DNA of 64,000 nucleotides from Chondrus crispus (Eukaryota > Rhodophyta > Florideophyceae > Gigartinales > Gigartinaceae). The notes below the pieces were generated by a model. That model did no database searches. It was not told the origin of the DNA and saw only the letters and a list, made by a program, of their open reading frames with translations. Numbering within the stretch: the first letter of the stretch is position 1; the number at the start of each line of letters is the position of its first letter. Location: NCBI RefSeq assembly GCF_000350225.1, contig NW_005178652.1, positions 634,028 through 698,027 on the forward strand, written 5' to 3'. This document shows, piece after piece, positions 10,105 through 20,781 of this stretch. The translations under genes were made by a program, and so were the position numbers.

Positions 10105-10760
10105 AGGTACCCGCGCCAAGAAGGAAGAGGAACTGGGACCGATCCCGGCTTCCTCCAGGGGTACAGAACGCAATCAATTTCATCCAGGATTGGGCAGAGG
10201 ATCCGAATCCTCTGCCCTTGGACGAACGTTGAGCAGCGCCGACGTTGGCTGCTCCCCAAGTGTTGCAGCGTCCGGACGCTGCAAACCGAGGCCGCGAAGT
10301 ACTCTGATTTGATGTTCTCCTCTGCCCCACAAGAAGCCACCGAGAACTCTGTGGGTCCCGTGGCGACCACAATCCGTAAAGAACGCGAAAGCGCCCAGGC
10401 TTCCGTAAGCCCGGCGCGTGTTAATGAAAGAGAAGACACCCTGACCTCCGTAGGTCAGTTGCCACGGACTGACCGTGAAGGCACCTGAGCTTCCGTAAGC
10501 CCCGTGCGCAAGATGGAGCGGGAGGCGTGTTCCGATGCAACACGCCCCGAAGATCCCACCGAACGCCGTGTCGCCGAGGGGATCGCACATGCGCTACACA
10601 TCACCGACTTGACCGATTAAGTCGGGAAGGCAGGAGCTGGCCGACTTAGTTCCGCAGAGAGTACAGCCGCCGAGAAGGCAGGGATCGGTACGGACGACCC
10701 CCGGCCAAGTGCCCGCCGCCGACGGAAGGCATTCGAACCATCACGATCGATGGTGATGGT
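10105..10760 (+). other. Degenerate family B sequence after gag
   Basis: Around 10158-10230 it matches the start of the region after the B2 gag (GVQN..., QDWA...P.PLP in translation). The rest, to 10760, has no recognisable protease, RT, RNase H or integrase, so most of pol has been deleted. Two short near-identical runs around GCTTCCGTAAGCCC occur at 10401 and 10490. Confidence 0.5.
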
Positions 10761-11072
10761 GTGACTGAGCGCGTCTCCGCGGACCGCTGGGTGCACGCGC
10801 CTCCGGCGATAGACGCGCCACGGACGACTACGACAACCCAGGGTGACCTTGCCGACAAGGTCACGCAGTATGCCGTCGAACGATTACTCCGGCACCGAAC
10901 CATGGAGGACGGAACTACGGAGTTCCTCATCAGGTGGGCAGATTACGACACGCCCACCTGGACCGCGCAGACTCACTTCTCGGAGGAGTTGGTGTCTGGT
11001 TACGCCCAACGCCTCCGGAGGCGCACCGGCAGGGACCTCACTTCGGGCGTGAACGCGGACGTTCACGCTTAA
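10761..11072 (+). pseudogene. Chromodomain from the end of family B pol
   Basis: The frame reads YAVERLLRHRTMEDGTTEFLIRW then YDTPTWTAQTHF, a chromodomain: Y.VE, hydrophobic strand, W.gY, then tTW. Chromoviral Ty3/gypsy integrases carry this module at their C-terminus and use it to choose chromatin targets. The protein ends VNADVHA just before GGCGGGCCC. The same ending (VNEDVHA and GAGAGGGCCG) stands directly before the LTR at 44685 on the other strand, so this is the true end of pol in family B. The integrase upstream is lost. Confidence 0.75.
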
Positions 11073-12351
11073 GGCGGGCCCTCTACCGTCTCGTTACGGC
11101 TAATTTCAACGTCTCCTTTACGGTTAAATTAGTCAGTCGGGGTTAGAGACGGATGGGACATTCGAAAGCCAAACCGTATTTGGCTTCCGAACGCCAAGGA
11201 CGCGAAACGTAAGGACAGGCAGTACGGACTGCCTGAAAGAAGTGTGGCCCGCGTAAGGATCGACGATTCGAAGACTGCAGTTAGCTGGAGGGGAAGGCAA
11301 ATACCTCTTTCGGAGGTGGTGCGCCAGACGCCCCCCGAGCAGGGTCGCCGGACGTTCCGTTAAGTCCGGTAACCGCAGCGAGGAGACGCCCAACAAACGA
11401 GGCGAGGCGTCGCAGATTGCGGAGAGGAAGCGCAGCACGTAAGCGCAGAGACCGAGAGAGACTGTGGCTCGCGAGGGCAGGAGGTCCCGGATACGACACC
11501 GAGCCGCCCTGCTGCCAGGCTATACCCGCACGAGTACAGCGGCAGCAAACCGCCACCGCCGCAGTCCGGAAATATACAAAAACTAGGGATAAGGAAAAAT
11601 TACACAGTCGTACCCCCGACATGGTCGCTGCGTACTGTACGCGGGGTGCGGCATGCACGACACAAACGAGCCGATCCGACGGCGAGGGGCGCGAAGGAGA
11701 AGACGATTGCCGCGCGTCCGCGCCCTCGCCGCGACGGCGAGGGGCGCGAAGGAGAGGACGATTCCCGCGCGTCCGCGCCCCCGCCGCCGACGGCGAGGGG
11801 CGCGAAGGGGGAATGCGGGAATCCGCGGCGCACGCGAAAAGAATTTGGTCCGGGCAAGACCGCACACACATCACGGACTGTGCTGCGATTTTTTGGCAAA
11901 AAATGATTTCGCGGGAAACATTTTTTGTGATTTTTTGGGGTGATTTTGGAAAGGCCTCACTGCCGTACCTGTGCGCTCACGAGCGCACGGGTACTGTACA
12001 AGTAGGGTACCCCCTATGTTGGACATGGCAACAAATTGTTGGACAATAAAGAAAATAGGAGAATGAATCTAAAATACATCAAATAGAACATTTGCTGGAC
12101 AGTTTTCAGTAACGTTTGGCGGTTAACGTGGCTATATCTCTGGAGCATGTGCTTTGGAGTGAATGCTCATGGCATATTCGAATTTTCCGTCCTCCGTACC
12201 CCCCTTCTTCCATCGATTTACGCCAAAAATGCTTAAGCCGTTCCTGTTTTGGTTCACCATCTCGAGTTTCGGTTTTCCACAATCACAATACAATTCTCCC
12301 AACCCATTCCCCTTCTATCTGCCATTCAGCTTTTGCCAACAACTTGCAGCT
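11073..12351. other. Non-coding GC-rich stretch, no gene recognised
   Basis: No family B 3' LTR follows the chromodomain here. The segment to about 11880 is very GC-rich and gives long but unconvincing frames on both strands. From about 11940 the base composition turns AT-rich. The piece GTACAAGTAGGGTACCCCCTATG near 11996 resembles GTACAAGGGGGTACCCCTATG near 40051, possibly ends of DNA transposons. Confidence 0.4.
11678..11815. repeat. Minisatellite, about 55 bp x 2.4
   Basis: Units beginning GACGGCGAGGGGCGCGAAGG start at 11678, 11733 and 11789. The units differ by a few bases. The long frames on both strands in this stretch come from the repeat and its GC content, not from a gene. Confidence 0.8.
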
Positions 12352-12892
12352 ATGACCAAAAAGAAAAGTCTCGAGCAAAAAGGAAGGCAGCTGTTCCAGC
12401 AAGCCGTCACCGCCACTGAGAATGGACAATCCACGAGAGCAGCTGCTGCGATCGCGCGCCTGCCCGTTCCACATTCCACTACAGGCTTAAGAATTTACAC
12501 ATCGCACGCAAGCCGCGTACTCATCTTACAGAAGTTGAAGAAACTGTGATTGTGGGGCTTCTTGAGCGCTATGCGCTGCAGCGCTTGCCACTTCGTCGCA
12601 CAGACCTCTGCGACGCAATCAAGATTTTTGTTAGCGCCCTTCCCCTGGAGCGTCAAAATGCCCTACCCTTTCGCAACAACGTCCCTGGAAAAAAGTTTCT
12701 CAAGAACTTTGCAGACCGTCACCGATAACAAATCAATTTTGTTAGGGCATCTAAACAGGAGGAAATTCGTTGGGCCGCGACCATTGCTACAAATCTCACT
12801 CAACACCTGGTGACGCTTGAGTCTGTAATGGCCGAAAACAATATCGATCCATGCCGAATTGCAAATCATGATCACTGGTAAGTCATATAGTC
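12352..12892 (+). pseudogene. pogo/Tc5-type (DDE_1) transposase, N-terminal fragment
   Basis: ATG 12352 opens MTKKKSLEQKGRQLFQQAV. After a frame change the sequence reads IVGLLERYALQRLPLRRTDL and FRNNVPGKKFLKNFADRH, the CENP-B/Tc5-type helix-turn-helix. After one in-frame TAA near 12726 it goes on FVRASKQEEIRWAATIATNL to NNIDPCRIANHDHW, the linker that precedes the first catalytic Asp in pogo/jerky-like transposases. It ends at GGTAAGT, which could be a splice donor or just the stop. No DDE core follows, so this is a truncated remnant. Confidence 0.65.
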
Positions 12893-13164
12893 AATTTCGT
12901 TACTAAAGTAACAGTGTGCATACCCTACGATGCTGACTTTGGAACAATGATTCAGTAATGCTGACGATTATTATAGTGGTCAGAATGAGTCCGAAATCAA
13001 TCCTCCATTTTTGGGGTTTTTAACAATAGTAGTATTTTCTCACTCTTTTTGCTATTACACTGCAAGGTCATATCGTAATAGTTTTGTTTATTTTAAGGAG
13101 GCAACCGGCATTACATATTGTTTTATTGGTATTGATGTACCAAGTGAAAACGCTAATTTCGGTA

Positions 13165-13478
13165 TCATATTTTTACGAGAAACGCTGTTGCAATTGTGAT
13201 ATTCATATAAAGTATTGCACAATGACAATCCACTGAAACAACATATTGTACGATAAGCCCAAGTTCTTCTTGCAAGCCGCGAGTCGACGACGTGATGTAT
13301 TCCTCACCCGCAGAGAGATGCTCGGCCACGCTGACATCCCAGAGCTTTGCGCCAACTTTCTTGTGCTCTGAGCGTTGTTGTAGAAGCACCTCGATCACTG
13401 GCGTGGAAGCGCCGATCGAGTTGTGACTGCGGAAGAGGAACACGTCGCAGTGGCGGTGCCAATTACGTAATGCACTAC
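13165..13478 (-). pseudogene. Nudix hydrolase-like fragment
   Basis: Minus strand reads NWHRHCDVFLFRSHNS, VLLQQRSEHKKVGAKLWDVS, then AEHLSAGEEYITSSTRGLQEELGL. This is the core of a Nudix domain: the HR..V strand, the QRS..K...LWDVS segment and a Nudix box (G, E, then RGLQEELG, with Gly in place of the usual Glu after Arg). The family cleaves nucleoside diphosphates linked to another moiety. Sequence after EELGL is not Nudix-like, and no in-frame ATG lies just upstream, so it is a broken gene or one exon. It points away from the RAD51-like fragment 70 bp to the right. Confidence 0.65.
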
Positions 13479-13544
13479 ATTTTGACTAATCACGCTGTGT
13501 ACAGCTAGAAAAAACAATATCAATCACAGCAATGAATGCAATGA

Positions 13545-13829
13545 ATGTCTACCCCGTCCTTCCGCCCCGTCCACTATTTTCTCCAATCACCCACAACGTT
13601 CTCCAATTCCTGCGTCTCCCTGGACCGCCTTCTTTGGGGCGGAACCCCGCTCGGCACCGCTTCCATCTTCGAGCTCAGCGGCGTCGCCGGCGCAGGCACG
13701 ACCCAGGATAACCTGCAGCTCTCGCTCATGGCGGCCGCCCCGGTCGAGCACGGCGGCGCTGCCACCGGCGCCATCGTTTCCTTCACGGAAGGGGCTCCCA
13801 CATTTTACCCGCCCGCCCCACTCGGATGA
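13545..13829 (+). pseudogene. RAD51-family ATPase fragment, XRCC3-like
   Basis: Reads SPTTFSNSCVSLDRLLWGGTPLG, FELSGVAGAGTTQDNLQLSL and HGGAATGAIVSFTEGA. This is the start of the RecA/RAD51 ATPase core, with the SLD.LL.GG entry strand, a Walker A motif and the HGG/TE strand. The pattern is closest to XRCC3-type paralogs used in recombinational repair. The Walker A Lys is Thr (GAGTTQ, ACG for AAG), which should abolish ATP binding. The frame ends soon after; the rest of the ATPase is absent. A decayed host gene copy is most likely. Confidence 0.6.
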
Positions 13830-13883
13830 CATTCGTCTTTCCCCCATCCGCCATCCACCATCACACCTCTCCCGCCCCTGTCC

Positions 13884-14775
13884 GTGCTCCCTGCCGCCGG
13901 CCCCGGCGCTGCATATTCAAGCATCCCAAATTCACCTCAACAATACCATCTGCCCCATCATCCTCGCTCAGGCCTAGACTCTTACCCAACTCAATCCCGG
14001 TCGCCCTCCCTTTCCGTTCCTCCTCTCAGTCCGCCGGAACCCTACTCAACAAATTATCAAAACTTCCGCACACTGTCCAAGTCCCCGGTTGCCCCGTGGC
14101 ACCAGCCAGCCAAAGTGCAGTGCCCCACCGAGTTTGCAGCTCCGGTGCAGTTGTCGATGCCTGCCTATCACGAAGTGAATCAAACCACATCCCTTCAACA
14201 ATCAGAGAAACAAACCTTCCCTCACACCCAACCTTACTCAGTACAGGCTGACACAAACTGGACACCCCCGGCAGCAGGCGGCTACTACAACGACGGCACA
14301 CCCATCCAGCGAATGGGGCCTCCTCTCAAGCGAGAATCATTTTTAACGATAGGTGCACTCTCGTCCGCAGGGGCGGGCCCTCTACACAAGCACCGCAAAA
14401 TCCCGAAACGGATGTAAAATCACCAGTGAAGAAGACGATCAAAACAGATCGCGGAATTCGAGATGTTTACGAGTGCCCGTATCTGAACTGCAAGCGGAGG
14501 TAAACAGAACAAAGTAATATGAAGGCACACATGCGAATGCACACTGGCGAGAAGTCTTACGTGTGTAGGAATAAGTGTTGCATGAAGGCGTTTCGATGGA
14601 AATCAAGTCTGACATATCATGAAAAGCTCTACATGTGAAATCGAGACCTTTTAAATGCTCGCCATGTAGACGGTCCTTTGTGGAGAAACGGAAGTTAAAG
14701 TTGCATTTTGATTTATACCTGGTGAATCGAAGACACAGGGAGCGAGGAAAGCAAGGTGATGAGGGTTGTTTGTAA
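13884..14775 (+). pseudogene. C2H2 zinc-finger protein, frameshifted
   Basis: A Pro/Ser/Gln-rich N-terminus (13884-14417) changes frame near 14405 into ETDVKSPVKKTIKTDRG and then three zinc fingers. Finger 1 is YECPYLNC with KAHMRMHTGEK, finger 2 YVCRNKCCMKAFRWKSSLTYHEK, finger 3 FKCSPCRRSFVEKRKLKLHF. A TAA interrupts finger 1 and a further frameshift lies after finger 2. The TGEK linker is typical of DNA-binding transcription factors. The number of lesions argues for a pseudogene, though sequencing errors cannot be excluded. Confidence 0.65.
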
Positions 14776-15635
14776 TACTAGCGAAGGGCAGAAGAGATGA
14801 ATGGATGTTGGTTCGATGTGCAACTTGGGGAGGTAGGCTTGACTATTTTCTCTATTACGAACATTGCGCAGTAGTTTTTGCATGGTTGCGAGCAGTAGCT
14901 AGATAGACGAATGCGTTGAATCTTGCGACTGGCATAGCCCTGAGTCTTCTCAGGCAAAAGATGTACATATTAAAAACAAGATATGCCAGTTTCCGTCTTT
15001 CTAAATGTTTTGAATCAGGTTTGTCTTGTATGTCGTCGTGTATGTATCAGCCAGTGTCAAAACAATCTACGTCGTTTACCGGTGTCCGTGCACATTGTGC
15101 AGGGCATATTGATATGTGAGTTCGATATGCGGCGAAGGCGACAAAACCTTGTAACTGGTGCACCGGGGGCACTGAAAAAAATTCTATGTATGCGGCATAG
15201 AGATATTGTGAAAGATATCGACTAATCGCAAGCAAATGGAAAAGGGGCGAACGCTACAAGGCATCGGCAAGGCGGCCCGTCCCAAAGCGAGCCACTCCGG
15301 CAAGTGGAGCTAGGGATAGCAGTGGTAAGAGAAGAAGGGTTGTGGAATCTTACCCGGATGGAATCTCTCCGGTATCAATTGCGATGTACTGGTGTGGTGA
15401 TGGCGGATAAGCACGGAAAGAGCTGGGCGGAAGAGGGTGCGGAAGAGGGTGAGGGTTGCGCGGAGGTGCTTGCGGATGAGGGGGGAGGGGGGTGCGGGTA
15501 CGGAGCGGGGGCATGTGTGTCGTTTTCGTCCATTCGTGACCCTCGCCATCACTTTCGAAATATTATAATGTCCATAATAGCATCGCAAAGACTTTTCACA
15601 AACATGAACGACCCTGCTACTTTTTGTTTGTATGT
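14776..15635. other. No gene recognised
   Basis: Low-information stretch between the zinc-finger pseudogene and the piggyBac target site. A frame at 15304-15639 is Glu/Gly-rich and matches no family I know. I see no RNA gene. Confidence 0.4.
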
Positions 15636-15639
15636 TTAA

Positions 15640-15667
15640 CCCTGTGCTGAATTTTGTAGACGGTTCT
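15640..15667 (+). repeat. piggyBac left terminal inverted repeat
   Basis: CCCTGTGCT directly follows TTAA and is followed by GAATTTTGTAGACGG. It pairs with the right end at 20782-20809. Confidence 0.85.
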
Positions 15668-16421
15668 TTTGCGGCCCACTAGGGTCAAATTACCATAACT
15701 TCTCCAAATGTTGTACTTAAGGGACGAAAAGTAGTTCACTGGAAAGCTCTCCTTGTCCTGAGTCTGACGGTATGAGGAACTTGTGGTAGAGATAAGAACA
15801 GATGGAGATGCGCCTGATTGAGTAAACTAATTTGGTCCGCTGAAAATATCGGACCCAAAAGCATACAAAAGTGTTCGAACACCGTCAACAAAAAAGTGTA
15901 CCTTCACACAAAAAAGTGTGATCGTCTACAAACAGTGAGACGTCTACAAATTAAGATTCATCTTTTAGACAGACCGTTGCCTTTTGTAGACTGGTTCAAC
16001 TAAATTGTCTACATCGCTAAGTAGACGTCTCAAAGTTTGTTGACATATCTTGACGGTTTGTGAATGTTGTTGATGCACGTCACAAACCATCTACAGTAAC
16101 TGCAGACGTCAATAACTGAATGTGACTTCTGAAGACTTTACTGCACTGGAGGAAGACGCTTCAACTTTTAAATCAAAGCATTGTCTTCCCCTTAAGAAGA
16201 CGTTAGCTCCACTGAGTAGTAATCCGTCGCGACCTCATCTAGAACCGTTGCATTTCCACCATCGTTCCAACCAATCGCCCCGCTTTGCTCCGCACTGCTC
16301 CCCGCCCCGACATCTCCCTCGATCGCCTCCACCTTCCCTGCCACATCAATCTCAATCCCCCAGTCAATATCCCCCCTCCGTTCTCTTTAATGTAATCTGG
16401 TACTGTCTTATCGTATATTAG

Positions 16422-19400
16422 CTATGCCGTTCTTTGTCTAGTGCTTCTGAGGCCTGCTTCAAAGTTTCGTTTCTCGGCCTGACTTGGTTTAGCCCGTTTC
16501 AATGTGCTTCTTGAGTGCCAGTCGTCCCAGCATGTTTCACAAACAGCTTGTCTGCAAACGCGGCACCACTGCACTTGTCGAGACCCCTTTCGTTTTACTT
16601 GTATTTTTCCATCCTTGATGCCTCTTAAATCCCAGGTCCACAATACACAGTAGGTTGCCTTTGAACTAACAGGCTCATGCAGCAATGTCGAGTTTAGCCT
16701 TCGAGCTTTGTGAACGCCGATATTATAATTTTCCGCAGCGTTGCGGGAGAACATCGGTATGAGGCTATGTATTTGTCTTTCGACGTGATCTGTGCCATTT
16801 TGTGAGATTATAGTAGATTTCTCGACCCATTCCCTGGCAAGCTGCCGGATAAACCGTCCAAATGTCTCAGTTTTTGCTATTCTGTGCCGCAAGTATTGAT
16901 AGCCGATGTTCCTAGAGTTCGCAAAATCCTCGATGGCAGGAAGCTGCTTACGATTCCTTGCACAGTAAAGCCTGTATAAAACTGCAGCATTGCTAATTTG
17001 CATGGACATCAGTCTGGCAATAATAGACACGACGGGGTTTTCACTAATGTTGCAGCGAGCCAGTGTCTTCATATAGCGAGAAATGACGTCTACCCCACCT
17101 TTAAGGTGATTCCAGTACACTGTGGGCGTTAAACGTATCATACGGGATGGAGGAATTGGGGCATTTCGTTTTTCTACACACTTGCGCAGAGCTTCACTGA
17201 GACTGTAGTATAACATGAAACTGTGTATGTCGGATGCATCAGAAAGTTGTAGCATGTCGTCATATTCCTTTGGGATATCCTTTGCGTCACTCCCTATCCA
17301 ATTAAACCCTGTGTGTCTCACGCAGTCCAAAATATAAGTGTACTGATGACGAATGGTCTCTGTAAAGTTAACCATGCACGCGTACAGTATCCTTCCTTCG
17401 GTCATAGACCCACTTGTCGCAACCACGAACAGAACTGAGTTTATGCCAAGTGTTGCCGCATGGTGCAAACATTGTGAGCGGTATTGTGTGGTGGGGACAA
17501 GCTCGTGGAATAGCTCAGTACTCAGTAAATTGCCTCCAACGTCTGAAAGAATAATTAGCTCGCCGTACCTGTTCGCTTTCAAAGAAGCGGACTGTATTGT
17601 AGTCAGTGCAGTCATGGTCTTGATTTCTATAGCAAACACGTGGATCATTCCTTCCTCATTCGAAGCAGCTGCGATAGCATCAGGGCTATCAGCAAGCAAT
17701 CGGCAGCTTTTGCTCTCAAGCAGGCCCGTGCTGCGCACATGCAGCACTTTAAAGCGAGTACTTTCATCAAATGAATATGATGCACAAAATAACTGTTTCA
17801 TGTAAGCCCCTTTCTGATTTTCGAAGAAGGCAGGCAGAGCCTTTGCAACTTCAATTTCGTTGCGTGAACCCTCCTTCATGCCCATCGTTGTAACTAATGG
17901 TTTCAAGACCCAAGCCGAGACCGAAGCTTCCTGTAGGGACGCCTGAGTGCTTTTTGTAGCAGCTGCGACCATGGCGTCTTCAGACAGCTGTCCATCTTCG
18001 CCCCCATCTAAGTTGACTGTCTCGTCAATAATGTCCTGTTTGAGCTGTAGAACAGCTGCGACAAGCTCAAGCTTTGGAACTCTTAGTTCCAGGCCACGCC
18101 CAAAGACGGCTAGCGTTGCTTGCAGGTCACTTTTTGTAAAAGAATTGATCCTGGACTGCGAGTACCTCCTAACCCGACCCGCCATCATACGCCTGTCTGA
18201 GGGCCTGTCAATGGTTTGTTTTCGAATTGCCAGGGCATCAAGCACAGATTCCCAGCGCTCTGAGATACACCGTTCTGTTTCGGTGATATCGTCCGGTAGG
18301 GTGTTAGCCCCATCGCTGATACGTCTACCACGCAATTTCGCTGCCATTCCTCTCAATCTCGTATCGTAGTCCCGTGCCACAGCCGCAACAAACCCATGGG
18401 CTGTCCTTGAAGTAAATCGAAATGCCCGCAGTAGAAACCAGACTGGATCTTCGGATTGTAGATACGTTAACGCATTGACACGATTGAGCGTTTGACTGAC
18501 AATCCTGCGTCCGTCCTCCGAAAATACGGACCTGTTCGGCGCCCCTCTGTCTGGACCGGAACTGAATACCACGAGGGACTCACTGAGCTCCTTCATACCT
18601 GCATCAGAGCGAAAGGCATCTTTCACGACGACAGTAAAACATCTGGAAAGAAACACAGCGGCATTATTATGTACCAGGGCTGCTATCCTGCCAGAACAAC
18701 TTTCCCGATAAATACATGCCTCTACCTGTCGAATCCCGAACCTCTCATGTGAACCAGGTTTTAGACGTGCATTATAAACTGCACGACATCCTTTCTCGGA
18801 CACAATAACTCCTCTGTGCCTCGCAGTGATAGGACCATCTCCGAATACATAAGGGTACCACAAGTCTCGTTTATGTGTACCAATTAAACTGGCCCCGAGA
18901 GTGCACCCCACAAACTCAATTGTCTCTTTCGAGTTATAGCCTCTGTCTGCGGCAAAGATCGCCTCTGGCATTGCCCGGAGTGCCCCATTTGTAGATGCCC
19001 CCTGCACGAGCTGTGCCAAACTCTCCCACGTATGACGCAGCTTCTCGCCATGCCTTGTAAAGTGACAGGTAAGAAATAGAGGGTTTAACGCTGAACAAAT
19101 TGCATTTCCCACTGGCCCTAGGCCTTTTTTGGGATTGTTGTGCTGTTGAAGGTAGGTTAGATTCATCACAGCTCGAGAGGCCATGCGAAGATGGTCATCG
19201 TCGAGGGAAAACACTGTAGCATTAGGTACATAGAGTAACTCACGATTGATTGAAGCGACCTCGGACTCCACAACTGTAATCATAGACGTGGCTCTGTTTG
19301 CACTCCTGCACCACCCTGTTGGACTGTAGTCATGAACTGCTCGCTTTTCTTTGGTACCGCTTAAAGAAGACCACACCTCATGATACCTCTGAGAAGTTAT

Positions 19401-19508
19401 TCCCATCTGCAAGAAGTTTTCTCGCTCGGTGGGGTCAGATACAGTTGTTGGAGACTCATTGTACATCGCGCATAAAGCGTGCAAAATAATAATTCCTTCC
19501 AACTCCAA
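16422..19508 (-). CDS. piggyBac-type transposase with SAP-like and PD-(D/E)XK-like insertion
   Basis: Frame of 1028 codons, far longer than the roughly 550-650 residues usual for piggyBac transposases. Residue numbers count from 19508; the frame is open upstream to about 19550 and the true start is further up. Parts: FLQMGITSQRYHEVW (32-46); first catalytic-type Asp cluster FSLDDDHLR (100-108); second Asp in AADRGY (186-191); SAP-like SFTKSDLQATLAVFG...KLELVAAVLQ (456-488); PD-(D/E)XK-like block with Glu551, Asp610 (DSPDAI), Glu628-x-Lys630 (AIEIK) and YRSQCLHH (676-683); third region YWNHLKGGVDVISRYM (798-813), which matches the GVD end of DDE_Tnp_1_7; C-terminal CX2CX4CX2CX4H finger (982-998). 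The DDD residues would cut and join DNA at TTAA; the nuclease role is inferred from motif only. Confidence 0.8.
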   Translation of the reverse strand: MELEGIIILHALCAMYNESPTTVSDPTERENFLQMGITSQRYHEVWSSLSGTKEKRAVHDYSPTGWCRSANRATSMITVVESEVASINRELLYVPNATVFSLDDDHLRMASRAVMNLTYLQQHNNPKKGLGPVGNAICSALNPLFLTCHFTRHGEKLRHTWESLAQLVQGASTNGALRAMPEAIFAADRGYNSKETIEFVGCTLGASLIGTHKRDLWYPYVFGDGPITARHRGVIVSEKGCRAVYNARLKPGSHERFGIRQVEACIYRESCSGRIAALVHNNAAVFLSRCFTVVVKDAFRSDAGMKELSESLVVFSSGPDRGAPNRSVFSEDGRRIVSQTLNRVNALTYLQSEDPVWFLLRAFRFTSRTAHGFVAAVARDYDTRLRGMAAKLRGRRISDGANTLPDDITETERCISERWESVLDALAIRKQTIDRPSDRRMMAGRVRRYSQSRINSFTKSDLQATLAVFGRGLELRVPKLELVAAVLQLKQDIIDETVNLDGGEDGQLSEDAMVAAATKSTQASLQEASVSAWVLKPLVTTMGMKEGSRNEIEVAKALPAFFENQKGAYMKQLFCASYSFDESTRFKVLHVRSTGLLESKSCRLLADSPDAIAAASNEEGMIHVFAIEIKTMTALTTIQSASLKANRYGELIILSDVGGNLLSTELFHELVPTTQYRSQCLHHAATLGINSVLFVVATSGSMTEGRILYACMVNFTETIRHQYTYILDCVRHTGFNWIGSDAKDIPKEYDDMLQLSDASDIHSFMLYYSLSEALRKCVEKRNAPIPPSRMIRLTPTVYWNHLKGGVDVISRYMKTLARCNISENPVVSIIARLMSMQISNAAVLYRLYCARNRKQLPAIEDFANSRNIGYQYLRHRIAKTETFGRFIRQLAREWVEKSTIISQNGTDHVERQIHSLIPMFSRNAAENYNIGVHKARRLNSTLLHEPVSSKATYCVLWTWDLRGIKDGKIQVKRKGSRQVQWCRVCRQAVCETCWDDWHSRSTLKRAKPSQAEKRNFEAGLRSTRQRTA

Positions 19509-19556
19509 ACGATCTGTGGCTTTTCTCCGACGGTGCAGCAGAACTCTATTTGAAAA

Positions 19557-20491
19557 TCATACCAGCTTCTGAAGGAGACAGTCTGTGAGAAACGTTTCAA
19601 AGCATGCCAACGGCGTGATGGTGACAGGTAGCTCGCAGGTTTCCGGATTGTGCCGGGACTTTATGTCTTCTAGAACATTTTCCAGTACTGTGTTAGCCTC
19701 TGTCACAAACCGCAGGCCTAAAGTAGTATCGACATCATCAATCTTCACTTCCACTGAAGAGAAAGGGCTGTCATAGTCCCAATTTGTAAGCCCCCATTTT
19801 GATGACCCCGCGCACGACCCTCAAGCTCCTGATCCGATACTGGAGCTCGAATAGTAGAGTCTTCAGTTTCCATTACACCTGTCCACGGCATATTGACATA
19901 CCTCTCGTCATCAAAGTCTGCAAACAGCCTACTGTGAATGTCTTCACAGAGATCTCCCCCGGAATCGCATGTCGATGATAATATATTTGAAACACGAGTG
20001 GCACTACATTGAGATTGTAGTTCTGAGTCTGCAATGTGACAGGCGGCTGCGGTAATTTCCTCCGAAGAGCAGGAAATTCCAGGTGACGCAATGGGCTCTT
20101 GGGAGAAGGGCACATCACTCGAGTCCATTGAGTCATCCACGGCTGCCAATTGCTGCTGAAAGGGCGAGCATGGTATACTTTCCACCATATCCGAAGGCAT
20201 TCCTGCGTCATGAAGCGTACTCATTTGATTGAAGGGGAGGGGTGAGCCGCCAGGGTCTTGGTCTGGAGCAGGTGAAAGAGCAGGAGTTGTTAGAGTGCCG
20301 AAATACGGGAGGGGAGGCGATAGATTGGGAGGGCTATCGACTTGTAGTGAATGCGATTCATTGGCAGAATCGCTTGCAATTTCAACTGATCTGTGCTGGT
20401 CTCTATCTGCATTTTTTGAAGTCTGCGGCCGCGCAGGACTGCTCTCGCTATCACCCACATCTGGGTCTGTACAGAGAGCGCCATCGCTCAT
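19557..20491 (-). CDS. N-terminal region of the piggyBac transposase, in shifted frames
   Basis: ATG 20491 starts MSDGALCTDPDVGDSESS, an acidic Ser/Pro-rich low-complexity stretch of 248 codons, as is usual at piggyBac N-termini. It ends at 19745. An overlapping frame (to 19557) goes on WDYDSPFSSVEVKIDDVDTT and LPVTITPLACFETFLTD, and the main 1028-codon frame opens about 19550. So the protein is spread over three frames: two frameshifts, or small introns that I could not place. This is the only visible damage in the element. The acidic region may mediate protein contacts. Confidence 0.55.
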
Positions 20492-20781
20492 GATCTCCGT
20501 GCTTGCCTGGAAACGGAGTTGTTAGATAGAAGGGAGATTGAGGAGGGACGCAATGGGGGTAAGAGGGTATCGTGGAAGGAGATGTTGTAGAGTTAGGAGA
20601 CGGTTTGTGAGGTAGAACACATGAAAAGAGACGATGTGTGCAATCGATGAGAGACGTGTACTTCAATCTGGTACAATCATCCAATTGCACATATCTCTCA
20701 TTTTCCAAGTAGATTTTTGTGACGATCCGCCGCCGTCTCTTGTGACAAGTATACAAAATCGTCACAAATTTTGTAGACCCT

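Noticed and set aside
11281-11943. Apparent proteins up to 210 codons on both strands
   Set aside because: They arise from a 55-bp minisatellite and high GC.
13240-13262. Possible intron after the Nudix box (GT...TTTCAG)
   Set aside because: Only about 19 bases, too short, and no Nudix sequence resumes after it.
17353-18752. Plus-strand frames of 86-150 codons
   Set aside because: Shadows of the piggyBac transposase on the other strand.
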